From NCBI RefSeq assembly GCF_914767665.1, contig NC_059503.1, positions 54,180,852 through 54,244,851 on the forward strand: a stretch of DNA of 64,000 nt. Reading direction: 5' to 3'. Within the stretch, counting starts at the first letter, position 1, and every line of letters begins with the position of its first letter. Below the pieces are notes generated by a model that saw only the letters and a program-made list of their open reading frames with translations, had not been told where the DNA came from and searched no databases. Source of the stretch: Harmonia axyridis (lineage: Eukaryota; Arthropoda; Insecta; Coleoptera; Coccinellidae). Below are positions 23,000 through 33,847 of the stretch, piece after piece. Position numbers and translations under genes: made by a program.

Positions 23000-24251
23000 G
23001 GAAAAGCAGTCAGAAATAGAATCACATATGCCATATACAGAAGACTGCAAGGAAGATATAGATGAATAATAATAAGTGATGTATACTTAGAGGATCACTA
23101 CTATTTTCACAAAATGATAATCGCTAAAATAATTTTGCTCATTTATTAACTGTTCTATACAATATCTATAACCTGTCCAAATCGATAACCCTGAAATTAT
23201 TCAAGTGTAGTTGCTTAGGAAACTTATTGTGTTCATTCTGAAATGAAAATGCAGTTTTAAGCAATTCATAACTCAGAAACTAATGAAGTTAAAATTTGCT
23301 ATAGAGATTATTGTCGTAGTAGGTAGGTGCATTTTTTGCTATATGTGATCAATTTTTGGAGGGTATTTTTTGAAATTTCATTTTGACGCTTTCAGCATGC
23401 ATCAATCTAGGAATATGAACGCAATGTAGCTATTGTCTACTACCAATTGAGGTTTTCAAAGCACGATTACATAATTGAATTACAGAGCTTTCATCTTAAC
23501 TATACCATTAGTTGATCAACCTTTTAAAAAACGAGTTTTGGAGCATTTAAGTATAAATACTTACGATATTTTTCTTAGGCACGAAAAAATTTTACTTAAT
23601 ATTGAATTACTAAGTACATATTTCCTTCCCCACATAAAATTCAAACATAGGCTAAAAATATTATGTTGTTTGATTTCAAAAACACAACACTCGAGAATAT
23701 ATAAATTGAACGAAACTCGTTCAGAACGAATACCAATTTCTAGCTTATATATTCCGATACATTATTTTTCCCATGATTGACAGCATCGAATTTGTATAGG
23801 GAACGCCACTGCACCAGCAACCCCCTGCAACATCCCCCTATAAACGCGATAATGGGTTTAATTTCCTGGGACGACATAATAATAAAGTTGATCGAGAAAA
23901 TGTTTGACATCTAGATTACAATACGAGGCGATGACATGTACGTAAAATGCTAAACTCTGCCTTCTGTTATATTGGACGTCGCTTCGTCGTCGTGGTGAAA
24001 TTCAAGTCGATTAGATGGAGACTAGGTTTAGACGAAGTTTCAAATTTTTGCAGCTGTAAAAATTTGATTTGAGAATTTAACTGAACTGGATGAACTTAAA
24101 TGGACTAGTTTTCATTTTTTGTTAAGGATTAATTCTAAAAATTTAAGTAAAATGAAACAAAAATGTGGAAGAATCATTGAAATATCTCTAGAAATGAAAA
24201 AGTTATGGGACTTTGAAGTTGCGCTTGAAAGAAAAATTTCATAGTCTAGTG
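23000..24251. other. Unassigned sequence
   Basis: No gene recognised. A 101-codon open frame at 23475-23780 has no domain I know. Sequence around 23800-23900 is a little GC-richer. Confidence 0.4.
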
Positions 24252-24810
24252 TTTGACGTCACGCCACTTACACGAGGCGACTGGTATTCGCAGAGTGCTT
24301 ACTAATTCATTGGTGTACAATCACTTGTACCGTTCGTGTCGTGTTTTGTTCGTTACACGATGGCTGAAATAAAAAAAAAACCTACAAATATTGTATTGTG
24401 CCTATGTGTGCAAGCACGACAAGTAAAAACACCAATAAATTGTTTTTTCATGTACCAAATGACATAAATTAAATGAAGAAGCGGTGCAAATTAATGAGGC
24501 GTGACTTAATTGGACCTAAATCTACTTCATATGTGTGTGAAGATCATTTTGATGTAAGTACCTATCAGTACTAGCTGTCTATTTCTGATAATAAAAATAC
24601 TAAGGTGTAAGTTGGTTTGAAATAAGTTATTGAGTAAAAATAACTTTGTCCTTTCACGAAGCCTTCTTCCATTATGGTGACATAAAAACAAAACTCGAGT
24701 TAAAACTACACTGTACAACTACAAACGGCGCGAGAGCCTTGGCGCGGCTAAGTATTTAAAAGTAATTTATGGTGTAGTGATCACAGGCAAGTGGCGTGAC
24801 GTCACAGACG
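24252..24810. mobile_element. Putative TIR-bounded relic carrying a THAP exon
   Basis: An inverted pair TGACGTCACGCCACTT (about 24259-24274) and AAGTGGCGTGACGTCA (about 24787-24804) brackets the THAP-like exon. Outside it, a looser inverted pair containing GGACTAGTTT occurs near 24102 and its complement AAACTAGTCC near 24970. THAP domains are the DNA-binding domains of P-type and some other transposases, so a mobile origin is plausible, but no target duplication was recognised. Confidence 0.4.
24360..24551 (+). pseudogene. THAP zinc-finger exon, decayed
   Basis: After an ATG (MAEIKKK) and a one-base shift in an A-run, the frame reads KYCIVPMCASTTSKNTNK, LFFHVPND, a stop, KKRCKLMRRDLIGPKSTS and YVCEDHF. 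This is the THAP order: C-x(2-4)-C at the start, F-H-x-P, a W position (here R in KKRC, so tryptophan lost), then C-E-x-H-F completing the C2CH zinc site. The exon ends at GAT followed by GTAAGTACC, an excellent splice donor, as is common just after the H-F-x of THAP exons. The stop and the frame shift show it is dead. The remainder of the gene is not visible downstream. Confidence 0.65.
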
Positions 24811-25186
24811 AGTCGGAGACCAAAGACGTTCCGCGCTAAAATACGTAAATTTAAATAATCTATTTCTTAGTCATTTATTGATGGATTTTCAAAATTTTTT
24901 CACTGATTTATCAGTTTTGCTCTATATTTTAATTCTATCGTGTCAAATATAGTATTATCAACATCACTAAACTAGTCCATTGGATGTGTTTTGAAGTCGA
25001 ATTAGTGATAGGTAATAATACTCATAGAACAGTTATTTAAAATAAAAGTGAAGAAGGCATTGATATTCTTCCACGAGTTCAAATTTCCACTCACCACTTC
25101 GTTGCTGGTTTTTAAATGAACAAATGTTAGAATGAGCCTTTTGTATGAGTATTATACATTATTTTCTTTAATTCACTCAATTTTTA

Positions 25187-26345
25187 TTGAATTACAGTAA
25201 TATTTCCGAAAATTCGAGGCTTTTTCGTCAGAAACTGCTTTCTTGGATTGAAGCATTTCTTACCGATCGAACCTTCCAGGTTCGAGTCGATAAATCACTC
25301 TCTTCGGCGGGACCTGTTGGAAGTGGAGCTCCACAGGGTTCTGTTTTGGGTCCACTACTTTTCTCCTCTACATCTCTGGTTTACCCAAGATCTTCAACTC
25401 TCAGTGTTCCCAATTTGCCGACGATACCAAATTATTCGGTAACCCCAACGTGGCAGCTCATCTGATTCAGGAAGACATGGAAAAATTGAACCGTTGGTGC
25501 CAGGAGTGGAAGTTACCTCTGAACTACGAGAAGTGTGTTGTTCTGCACTTGGGTGCTCGCAATCCCTGTCGTGAGTACTATATAAACAACAACCCTATCG
25601 CTACTTGTAGCAGTCATGCTGACCTTGGTGTAATTGTGTCAGAGAATCTAAGCTGGTCCGACCACATTCTTCAGGGGGTAAACAATGCCAAAAGAACTTT
25701 ATTCATGGTTCAGAAATCTTTTGGTAGATGTGATCCCTCCACCTGTGCTATCCTTAATAAACTTTACGTGAGACCCATACTGGAGTTTGCTGGCCCTGTG
25801 TGGGGTCCATCATTGAGTAGAGACTCGGCATTGTTGGAGAGCGTCTAGCGACGAGCAACTCGTTTGCCCTACGGCATCCTACGTCCCAGTTATGGTGAAA
25901 GACTGTCCATCATGAATCTGTCCACGTTTGATGACAGGAGGCTGCGAGGTGATCTCATCATAACTTTTCGTGCTCTCCACAACTTTTTTGGAGTTGGCCT
26001 CAGTGGTCTCTTCAAGTTGAACATGGACGACCGTCTGCGAGGTCAAGATTTCAAGTTGAGGAAGGAAAGTTTCAAAACATCCCAAAGACAGTTCTTCATC
26101 ACAAACCGCGTGTTTACCTTTTGGAACTCTTTACCTTCATCGGTGGTGAACTCAGTTTCTGTGAACTCTTTCAAAAACAACTATGACACCTGGTTTCGTC
26201 GCGAGTGAGTGCTACTTGTGGAGCTGTGAATTACTTTTTCTTTTGTAATGCATTTTTTTTAAGTTTCGGTGTATTTTTTCATACATATTCAATATTTGTA
26301 AGTTTATAGGCTTGGCCTCAACTCTTTACCTTGTAATAATAATAA
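25187..26345 (+). pseudogene. CR1/Daphne-like LINE, 3' third, copy 2, inserted in R-B
   Basis: Three frames joined by small shifts give the RT from before the catalytic loop to its C-terminus: FLTDRTFQVRVDKSLSSAGP, SGAPQGSVLGPLLF (RT motif B), then a damaged YADD region (FADDTKLF-like DNA in another frame near 25415-25440). These are followed by LNRWCQEWKLPLNYEKC, YVRPILEFAGPVWGPSLSRD, DDRRLRGDLIITFRAL, RQFFITNRVFTFWNSLP and SVNSFKNNYDTW, stopping at 26206. The 3' UTR ends GGCTTGGCCTCAACTC plus (TAA)n at 26330-26345. The 3' end is shared with the copy at 21450. Protein damage is limited to a few frame breaks and a stop at about 25846. Confidence 0.88.
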
Positions 26346-27070
26346 TACATTTATGATTCAAAGTATTGTCCAATGCTGGCCACTACTTTCTTCCTTCTTT
26401 CGGGCAGCGTACGAATCCCGCGTTGAGAAAAATTATCATTTTTTGAAGTGATCCACGAATCGATCCAATTTTTTACTTCTTCTTTACCGGAAGTGCTGGT
26501 CAGCCATTGATCGAAACAAGTGATTGTCCGAGGGAGCAACGTCTGGAGAATACGGCGGGTTTGGTAGGATTTCCCAACGTTTTCAAGTATATCTTGACCA
26601 CTTTCGCAACATGGGGTCGAGCATTTTCATGCTGTGAAATCACTTTATCATGTCTCTCGTTGTCTTGCGGTCGTTTGTCTTTCAATGCTTGGCTCAAACG
26701 CATTAATTGCATTCGAGTACGATCGCCTGTGATTGATTGTTTCAGTTGGTTTTAACAACTTATAATACACTACGCTGAGCTGGTCCCACCAAATACTGAG
26801 CATGACCTTGGATTCAAGAATATTCGGTTTGTCCGTCAACTTGAAAGCATGGCCAGGATATCCCCATGACTTTCTGCTCTTAGGATTATCATAATGAACC
26901 CATTTTTCGTCTCCAGTTACAATGCGATGCAGAAATCTCTTCCGTCTTTGCTTTGCAAGCAACAGTTCACAAGCAAACCAACGCCGTTCAACATCTCTCG
27001 AGTTCAACTCGTACGACACTCAATTTAGTTGTTTCTGAATCGATTCCCATAACTTAAAGGCGTATATGTG
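26346..27070 (-). pseudogene. Mariner (Mos1-like, DD34D) fragment, 5' truncated
   Basis: Minus-strand frames give RRWFACELLLAKQRRKRFLH, RIVTGDEKWVHYDNPKSRKS (first catalytic D in G-D-E-K-W), SIWWDQLSVVYYKLLKPTET, HENARPHVAKVVKIYLKTLG (second catalytic position in H-E/D-N-A-R-P-H, here E instead of D) and VKNWIDSWITSKNDNFSQRG, ending F-E-S near 26353. The N-terminal DNA-binding half and both TIRs are absent. The segment between the second and third catalytic residues is scrambled by frameshifts. It abuts the LINE tail on the left and R-B sequence on the right. Confidence 0.88.
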
Positions 27071-27515
27071 AAGCTCTGATATTGCAGTACAGTTTTATTC
27101 TATAAGGTATGGCAAAATGAACGGATTTGCTACAGGTTTAGAGGAAAATAATTATCTTATAATCCATTCTATTGATGAACTGCCTTTTTCTGAATTATGA
27201 TATGTGTTATGAAGGTTAAATAGGTCTACTTGATGCAGGCAATTTTTTCTAGATGAAAAATATAATGTTGGATTTCATAAAACTTTCATCGTGGTGATTT
27301 GCTCGATCGAATCATTTCTGTGTTCAATTTTAGTTCATTTTTGACACTTCCATAAATTTAAAACTGCAATCAACGAGTTGATCGGTCAATCCAAATTTTA
27401 TGAAACCTGTCGTCAGTATATCAAAACGATAGTGAATGTTTTAGAACAATAATATCATAATTTTGATTATGATAGGTATATATGTGTGTTGGAATTAAAT
27501 GAATTACGCATGGGC

Positions 27516-28009
27516 ACAATTCAATATTCGAAGTTTCATATGCTTAAATCATAGCGTTTTCGAGATATTTCGATTTTTTATAAATTGAAGGGTATTTGGA
27601 AAAACTTAATGACTGCCATAGAAAGTTGGAAGAATGAACGGATTTGCCATAGATTTTGAGAAAATTCAATTTTTTATGGTTCTGATATCAGCTTGAAATT
27701 TTGCAAGTTCTTTGTATGGTTATTCTTCGTCCAAATGAAAAATATTCACCTCGATCGATTTGCACAGTTTTCAAATAATAAATGAACAGGCAACCACGGC
27801 ATTCGAGATCCGAACTCTTGAAATCTTGAAAATATCATTTTTCTTGGTCATTCCATTCAAAAGTTATCATGTATACGACTGGAAAGACATAATCGAACTT
27901 CTCGATTCTCGAATATTGAAAATTACAGATATTGTAACGAAATGACAGGGGGAAATGAGGGTTTTATTATGACAACGAGCTTTCAAAAACAGGTTCAATA
28001 GAGAAAAAT
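27516..28009. other. Unassigned AT-rich sequence with weak repeat matches
   Basis: A block near 27835-27910 (AAAAGTTATCATGTATACG...) resembles 52040-52110, so a further dispersed repeat is likely. No gene seen. Confidence 0.4.
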
Positions 28010-29033
28010 AAAATTAGTTTGGTTTTTATATGCAGTCATTCCGTCCGGGAAACTGGATTGGTCGAATGGGGATATTGGATCAATCAGACCCAAACCTCCC
28101 GGCAAAACCCTCGGATGTGATGCCAACAATCTTCGATTTCGAAGTACATTTTGAAACGGTCATTGATGACCGTCTCAGTGCAATAAACTTCGTGAATCGC
28201 TCAGACAAAAAGTTTCCATCGGTATACCCATAGATCAAAATCAGAAAAAGGCACAGGTATTGGGGTATATGGGCCTAAAACGAGTATCTCTAGATCCCTG
28301 GGAAGTGAGCCCTTTATCTTGCAAACCGAGACATTAGTTATCTATACTTGCGACCAAGAGTGTCTTAAAAGAAACCTCAAAGGGGCGCCAACGGACAGCC
28401 AGGCTACGCTAAGGTACCTGGAATCATATAGCATGGGGGTCTCTTCTGACATGCGAGTGCTGTAATACCATAAGGTAAGAGGCAATAAAGTACCTCTATT
28501 GTGGCCACCGCGGCATTGTAGCACTAAGGGAAATGAAAAAGCCGATGACCTTGCGAAAAGGACATCAAGGTTAACACCTGTTGGTCCTGAGCTCTTCTGT
28601 GGGCTTGGAAAATACCAATGCAAGGTAGTGGTCCAACAATGAGAGTGAGATAATAGGAAAACCCTCTGGAGGAATTATCCGGGACTGCTGACAGGACACT
28701 TTAAGTGCAAATACCTGCATTACCCCATGGATAAGTTAGCAGATGAGATCTGCAGTATCTGTGGAAAGGAGGTTGAAACAGCAGAACATGTAGTGTACAA
28801 ATGCCCGAGGCTGAATGGCCTAAGAAACACTCACATGGGATAGTCAGTTCTGGATACTCACGAAGTAATAGCCAAGGTTCCTAAGGATGTCGTCGGTTTC
28901 GTTATCTTTATTGACGGTTTCCTGGGTTTGTATGAATAGGTAGGGTTAAGAACAAAAGATTTGGTCGCAGTTCCCATTAGAAGAGCCGGTAGAGCCGTAA
29001 CGACCCCGATTCAGTGGAAATAATAATAATAAT
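28010..29033 (+). pseudogene. Non-LTR retrotransposon 3' end with RNase H domain
   Basis: Frames joined across shifts read KSEKGTGIGVYGP (start of RNase H), LQTETLVIYTCDQECLKRNL, TDSQATLRYLESYS, LLWPPRHCSTKGNEKADDLA (normally W-V-P-G-H-x-G-x-x-G-N-E-x-A-D) and AKRTSRLTPVGPELFCG. A zinc-knuckle-like CSICGKEVETAEHVVYKCPR follows. This layout (RT, RNase H, C-terminal C-x2-C-x-H-x-C) is known from I/R1/LOA-type LINEs. Catalytic residues are partly lost (W-V-P-G-H is W-P-P-R-H) and stops occur. The 3' UTR ends with (AAT)n at about 29021-29033. Confidence 0.8.
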
Positions 29034-29885
29034 ATTCGACTTAAATATCTGGGATTGAGTGAATGTTCCTCTTAGCGAGGAGTGAGAAGCCGACGGCGAG
29101 GAGAAATCCTACACGTATAAGCAAAAGTCGGATATTCGAAATGAATCAGAACCGACGAATCAACCACCAAAGAATGAAGCAAGACTTATCAACAGCAAGA
29201 ACATGGCCAGAGCCATCAATACATATGCATGTTCAATTCTAACATATTCATTCGGTTTAGTTCCGAGGAGCAAAATAGACATCGAAAACTTGCAACGCAA
29301 AATGAGAACGATGACAAAAACAAACAAGCACCATCTGAAAAGCAGCATTGAAAGGACTACACTGCCGAGAAATAAAGGAGGCAGGGGTCTGACGGACAAC
29401 ATGGAACTTGCTAATGAGGTCTAATAAATACCTTGTGTTGCACACGAATCAGCACCTTTACAACTTCTCAAGGAGCAAAAAAAATTCGGCAAAGATGGAT
29501 GTAGAAGCCGCTGCATGGAAGACATTTCAACGAGGTGAACCAGGATCATGTCGACATTGAAGCGTCAAACTATTAGATCACATCAGGTGCGATGTATCTA
29601 GAAACGGAAGATTTTTTTTTAGTCATCCAAGATCAAGTGATCTCAACGAAAAATTACTGCAAACATATCATAAAGGATCGAACTATTAATGACGATCGAT
29701 GCCGTTATGGGTGTACAACGAATGAGACAATTCAACATATCACGGGAGGATGTCAAATGTTTGCAGGAAATGAATATAAAGAGAGAAACGATGCAGTAGG
29801 AAATATACTACACCAACTCCTTACCGTTGATTTCAATGTGAAAAAGAGAAGAGCAATATTTCCAAATGATGGTTTAATTGATTAA
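29034..29885 (+). pseudogene. Second LINE, RT C-terminal region, abutting the previous LINE tail
   Basis: Starting directly after the (AAT)n tail, the sequence reads LKYLGL, then NSKNMARAINTYACSILTYS, FGLVPRSKIDIENLQRKMRT, LPRNKGGRGLTDN and, after about 170 bases, VIQDQVISTKNYCKHIIKDR, DDRCRYGCTTNETIQHITGG and CQMFAGNEYKERND. The K-Y-L-G box, the I-N-T-Y-A-x-x-x-L-T-Y-S segment and the C-x2/3-C...H-x5-C tail are those of an endonuclease/RT retroelement, but I cannot fix the clade. Frames are broken between 29424 and 29592. Insertion seems to have occurred into or next to the tail of the preceding LINE. Confidence 0.7.
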
Positions 29886-30111
29886 ATATTCGGTTGTCCA
29901 GTGAATAGGATTCCGTAATCCTGAGTATAAGCTCGAAAGATCGAGCCTTGTTCCGGGAAATCAATTTTCTGATTACGAGAGATCAACAAATCTTTCGCTG
30001 TTTGCCTGAACCTCTAAGCATCTGAGAGGATTCACAGGGTCTTACGAAACTCGGAATAGGAAACATTGAGCATATCATATTTCATGAAAGTCTTCATGAA
30101 ATCAACCAAAT
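29886..30111. other. Unassigned sequence
   Basis: Possibly 3' UTR of the preceding LINE; no tail repeat recognised. Confidence 0.35.
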
Positions 30112-31355
30112 ATCAATCAATAGTAAATGGGTTCTCAGGCTTGCATAAGGTTTCATATTCGTCAAGAATAATTAGGCTCAGCTAGAAGTTCTGAGAATCT
30201 CGGTTTATATGAAATGGATCAAGGATTATTGACTTAACATTTTGTTCACATTATATTTTGCTTGGGCACTTCAAGATGCATTTAATAATTTTTTGTGGCA
30301 TTCATTTTAGACAGTGGCCTTCGTGAATTCGAGGATACAGCTATTAAATATTTTCATCGCTCTGGTGTTAAAGCTCACTTGATTATGAAAGTACTGGTTT
30401 ATCGTGGTTTGGATTTGACAACCCTGTTTCAATAACATACTATGTCAAACAGAACTGTCATCCGAAGCCTCATATGTGTAGTTGAAGGTTAGCCATTTAA
30501 CAATATGGATCATTTATCCACTACTGGTACTTGTGAGAATTGTGAAAACTTACTTCCAATGTAAGGATTCTATCGCAAGTACTTTTCGTGCATTATGGGC
30601 AGATTATGGTAGACATAATTTTCTATCTGAGCGTACAGTTGGCAGGACAATGGAAAAATTCGAAGAAACTGGATATGTTACTAATGTCTTAAGATCCATA
30701 CATCAACGAAATGCATGCTCAACCGAAAATATTGCTGTTTTAAGTGAAAATAAGAAGGAAGATCCAAATTCATCTATTCCTCCACACAATATTTGGGCCT
30801 CTCTTATGGCAGGCTATGACGTATCTTGCATGTGGCTTTGCATTTCCAACTACAACCTCATAAAGTTCAGTTGACACCGTGACACGAGAACAAGAGCCAT
30901 GTGACCATGGAGTGCGTAGGACATATGCCGACTGGGTGCTTGAACAACTCAGTTTGTGAAAACAAGCAAAATTGTCTTATATAGGGCATTGAAAATCCTC
31001 GTGTAACTGCTGAGAGACTACCACATCCACAAAAAGTCCTCATATCATTAAAGATATTAACACCAACATTCGTCATGTTAATGGTGAGATAATGCCCGAA
31101 ATATTCTGGCGATTCGAAAATTACTTTACAATATTGATTGTTACTTTGAATGAAAATGTATATATATTATTAAGGTTTACTTTCGGATCAACAAAATGGA
31201 CAACCCTTTATAATCAATAGTAAATGGGTTTCTCAACCTTGCATAGGGTTTCATATTGATCAATAATATGCTCAGATAGAAGTCCAGAAAATCTCGGTTT
31301 ATATAAAATGTTTTGGGGATTCGACGCATTTCATTATTTTTTTTAGCATTCACGT
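30112..31355 (+). repeat. Direct repeats flanking a decayed mariner-like transposase
   Basis: Segment 1 (30112-30305) and segment 2 (31213-31355) share AATCAATAGTAAATGGGTT, TTGCATA-A/G-GGTTTCATATT, CTCAG-C/A-TAGAAGT, AATCTCGGTTTATAT and a terminal AATTTTTTGTGGCATTCA-like block. Segment 2 lacks about 45 bases present in segment 1. They are in the same orientation and bracket the transposase relic at 30470-31190. Old LTR-like repeats, a duplication, or two insertions of one repeat are all possible. Confidence 0.6.
30470..31190 (+). pseudogene. Decayed mariner-like transposase, second DD41D-related family
   Basis: The open frame 30482-30874 contains a helix-turn-helix region CKDSIASTFRALWADYGRHN, LSERTVGRTMEKFEETGYVT and ENIAVLSENKKEDPNSSIPP. 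In other frames it continues as HKVQLTP, EPCDHGVRRTYADWVLEQLS, NPRVTAERLPHPQKV and INTNIRHVNGEIMPEIFWR. This is the linear order of the DD41D-like transposases, but the whole catalytic core between the P-H-P-E-K-V box and the N-I-R box is deleted. The dead copies at 46541-47450 share the N-I-C/R-x-V-I-G-E-I-x-P-E-x-x-W-R C-terminus and appear to be the same family. Confidence 0.7.
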
Positions 31356-31886
31356 TACAGTTAATGGTGATCGGTATAGAGCCATGATTACTAACTTTTT
31401 CATCCCTGAATTGAACAACCATGATGTCCAGGAGCTGTGGTTCCAACAAGACGGCGCAACATGTCACACAGCTCGTGCCACGATCGATTTATTGAAAGAC
31501 ACGTTTGGTGACCGCCTTATTTCACGTTTTGGACCTGTGAATTGGCCTCCAAGATCTTGTGATTTAACACCGCTAGACTACTTTCTGTGGGGCTATGTAA
31601 AGTCATTGGTCTATGCGGATAAGCCACAAACCCTTGACCATTTGGAAGACAATATTCGCCGTGTTATTGCCGATATACGGCCACAAATGTTGGAAAAAGT
31701 CATCTAAAATTGGACGTCCAGATTGGACTACATCCGAGCCAGCCGTAGCGGTCATATGCCAGAAATCATATTTAAAATGTAACGCCACAAGATTATCTTG
31801 CGGATAAATAAAATTTATGTCAATCGAATAATCCATCGTTGTTTTATTGCAATTTAAAGTTCTATAGCTCTAAAAAAAACACCCTT
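31353..31886 (+). mobile_element. DD41D element, copy 2, 5' truncated, right TIR present
   Basis: The copy starts abruptly inside the transposase (VTVNGDRYRAM), runs through WFQQDGATCHTARATIDLL and PLDYFLWGYVKSLVYADK, and reaches a premature stop in EKVI* where copy 1 has E-K-V-I-E-N-W. The right TIR (ATCGTTGTTTTATTGC ... AAAAAAAACACCCTT) is intact, but no TA follows: the next bases are TCAAAG and lead straight into an inverted N-terminal piece. Protein-level identity to copy 1 is very high. Confidence 0.88.
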
Positions 31887-31887
31887 T

Positions 31888-31939
31888 CAAAGTGAATTTC
31901 CACAATTTGAAAGCGTTGTTCTGGCGTTAAACGATTCAT
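31888..31939 (-). pseudogene. Inverted N-terminal scrap of the DD41D transposase
   Basis: From ATG at 31939 on the minus strand the sequence reads MNRLTPEQRFQIVEIHFE, identical in type to the N-terminus preserved at 42069 and 55773. It lies head-on against the right TIR of copy 2, so a rearrangement joined the start and end of the element in opposite orientation. Confidence 0.8.
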
Positions 31940-31954
31940 GATCGATTACTCAAT

Positions 31955-32452
31955 ATTAGTGTCCCCAACATGGTTAGGGTTAGATTACGTTGTCGGATTG
32001 TGATATATTTTCATATCCCTAATTTTACTATATCATTATGAATGTATATAATATCGAATGAAATTAATTTATTTGAGGTATTCCCGATTAAATATGCAGA
32101 GTTGAATATTTGGAATCCGATATTCTTCCTAATTGTCGAATTTATAATGAGCAGAATATTCATTACTTTTTGTATCTACCTGGTGAAATCAAAGGTTTGG
32201 CAACTTTTGCTCTCCTAGTGTCACGTCCTTTGGCGCGCTTGAAGTTTGTTTTCTGAATTTCTGATATATGCTTCACTATGGGACATAAGAAGTGCGTTCT
32301 TTGTTAAGAAACTCGCGAATTGAGTGAAATATCGTATCATTGATATGTTTTCATTTCCGCGCACCTTATTTCAAAATGATAGTTCATATTGGGGATAAAA
32401 TTTGTTTAGTGAAAATGACATGCTACATCTATTTATGTTCATTACTCCGAGA
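31955..32452 (-). mobile_element. TIR element of family R-A, copy c
   Basis: Collinear with copy b from CCCCAACATGGTTAG to CTATTTATGTTCATTACTCC at 32452. It retains extra sequence ACTCGCGAATTGAGTGAAATATCG and TTCATATTGGGGATAAAATTT near the right end that copy b lacks but copies a and d carry. The left terminal 40 bases are missing or degenerate. Confidence 0.75.
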
Positions 32453-33820
32453 CAGAAACCATCGGAATTGCTCATGCAGTTAAAAAAGCACCCGTTATTC
32501 ATTGATCTGTACCATAAGGACAATCTCCAAGAAAGAAGAATTATTTTCTTAGGCTCCAGCGTACCAAGGACAGGCGAAAAATGTTTTCCAATCAAAATGT
32601 TCGAAAAAATCTGCATAAAATAACCAACCCCGCCCGAGGCGTAGTAGACTTGACGGCTCATAACTTACGTCAAAATAGGAAATAGAAAATGTAATACACG
32701 GCAGCAAAGCCGTCAGCTAGAGTTAGAAAAGTCGATATTTCAGACCGAAATCCATAGAATATCCAGTAAAATGAGGAGCCAGTCGATACGACCAATACGC
32801 CACAATATAAAAGCCACCTACTGTGAAAAGTTCCAGTATTAAAGGGAAATTTTACGATAGTTTAACGGTGCCGAGAGATCGTTTCAATTTGAATTTAAGG
32901 GTTGGGACTTGGAAGGTGATTTTTCTTCCCTAGGAGATGTTTTTAGGGTATTATTAAACGGCAAACTGTCGATTTGATGGCCGTTCTTGTTTCTCGCGGT
33001 TGTTATCTGGGTTTCACAGCTAGCGTTTCAAAACATGCGCTTTAGACGGTTATTCGATGATAAATTCCTTTGAGCATGGAAGAGTTACTTAGAGTCTTTA
33101 GAGGAAATGACCTATACTCTGATATGAAGTCCAATATTTGGTGGGATATGGACTTTAGACACAAATGAAATCGTTATGCGATCATATAAGGGTTTGAAAA
33201 TCAAAATTAGGCCAAGACCTTCACTATCTGATTTATCTTTTCATGAACAGGGTGATTTTTTCAAGTTGAATCAGTCCAAAATCTTGAGAAGAAAGCATCT
33301 TATGGAAAAATGTTTCGAATATAATGTTGATGGTTTTGGAGGCGCTTACGCCCGAACCTTTTTCATTCAATTCTTCCTCTTATGGAGGGTAATGGGAATC
33401 CCTGTTTTTATTGCAAATTCGTTTTTTACGGCTTAAAATACAAAGACTTGTAGGAACAAATTTTCACGAATCGTTACAGGTGGATCTCTATTCAAGTTTG
33501 AACTTTCTGTTCTAATAATCACTCACTTGAAATTCGATTCGAACGTTTTCTACTGAACTGTTTGTTTTCAGTGAATGAATTGATCATTTGAAATTGGTGA
33601 AATTATTTGTTTTTCGTTCAAAATACGAATGATAAGATGAAAATAGTGAAATCGAGAGTGAAATAGAATGATTTCTTCATTATTTTACATTCTCTGATTG
33701 AAGAATTGAGAATAGAAGCTATTCCTGAAATATCAAGAAGCCATGCCGAAAACGGAATAAAAGTCGGTAAAGTTTATCAAACAGGAATCCGACAAGCCTG
33801 ATGAGTGCATGAGTTTTAGC
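32453..33820. other. Unassigned sequence
   Basis: An 86-codon frame at 33176-33436 and mildly GC-richer sequence near 32630-32830 have no recognisable domain. No transposon motif found. Confidence 0.4.
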
Positions 33821-33847
33821 GTAATTAACTGCTTAAAAGTGCTATGA

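Larger units (their letters stand above)
25055..27515 (-). repeat. Family R-B, copy 3, split by a LINE and a mariner fragment
   Basis: Reading minus, 27515 to about 27071 matches the first half of R-B copy 2 (CCCATGCGTAATTC, CAACTCGTTGATTG, CCGTTCATTTTGCC). The match resumes at about 25195-25055 with AATAATGTATAATACTC, CTCATTCTAACA and GAAGAATATCAATGCC, which is the end of copy 2. The interval between holds the LINE 25187-26345 and mariner fragment 26346-27070. About 150 bases of R-B expected between the two halves are missing. Confidence 0.7.

Noticed and set aside
23475..23780. 101-codon open frame as a gene
   Set aside because: No family resemblance, AT-driven composition, no splice or promoter context.
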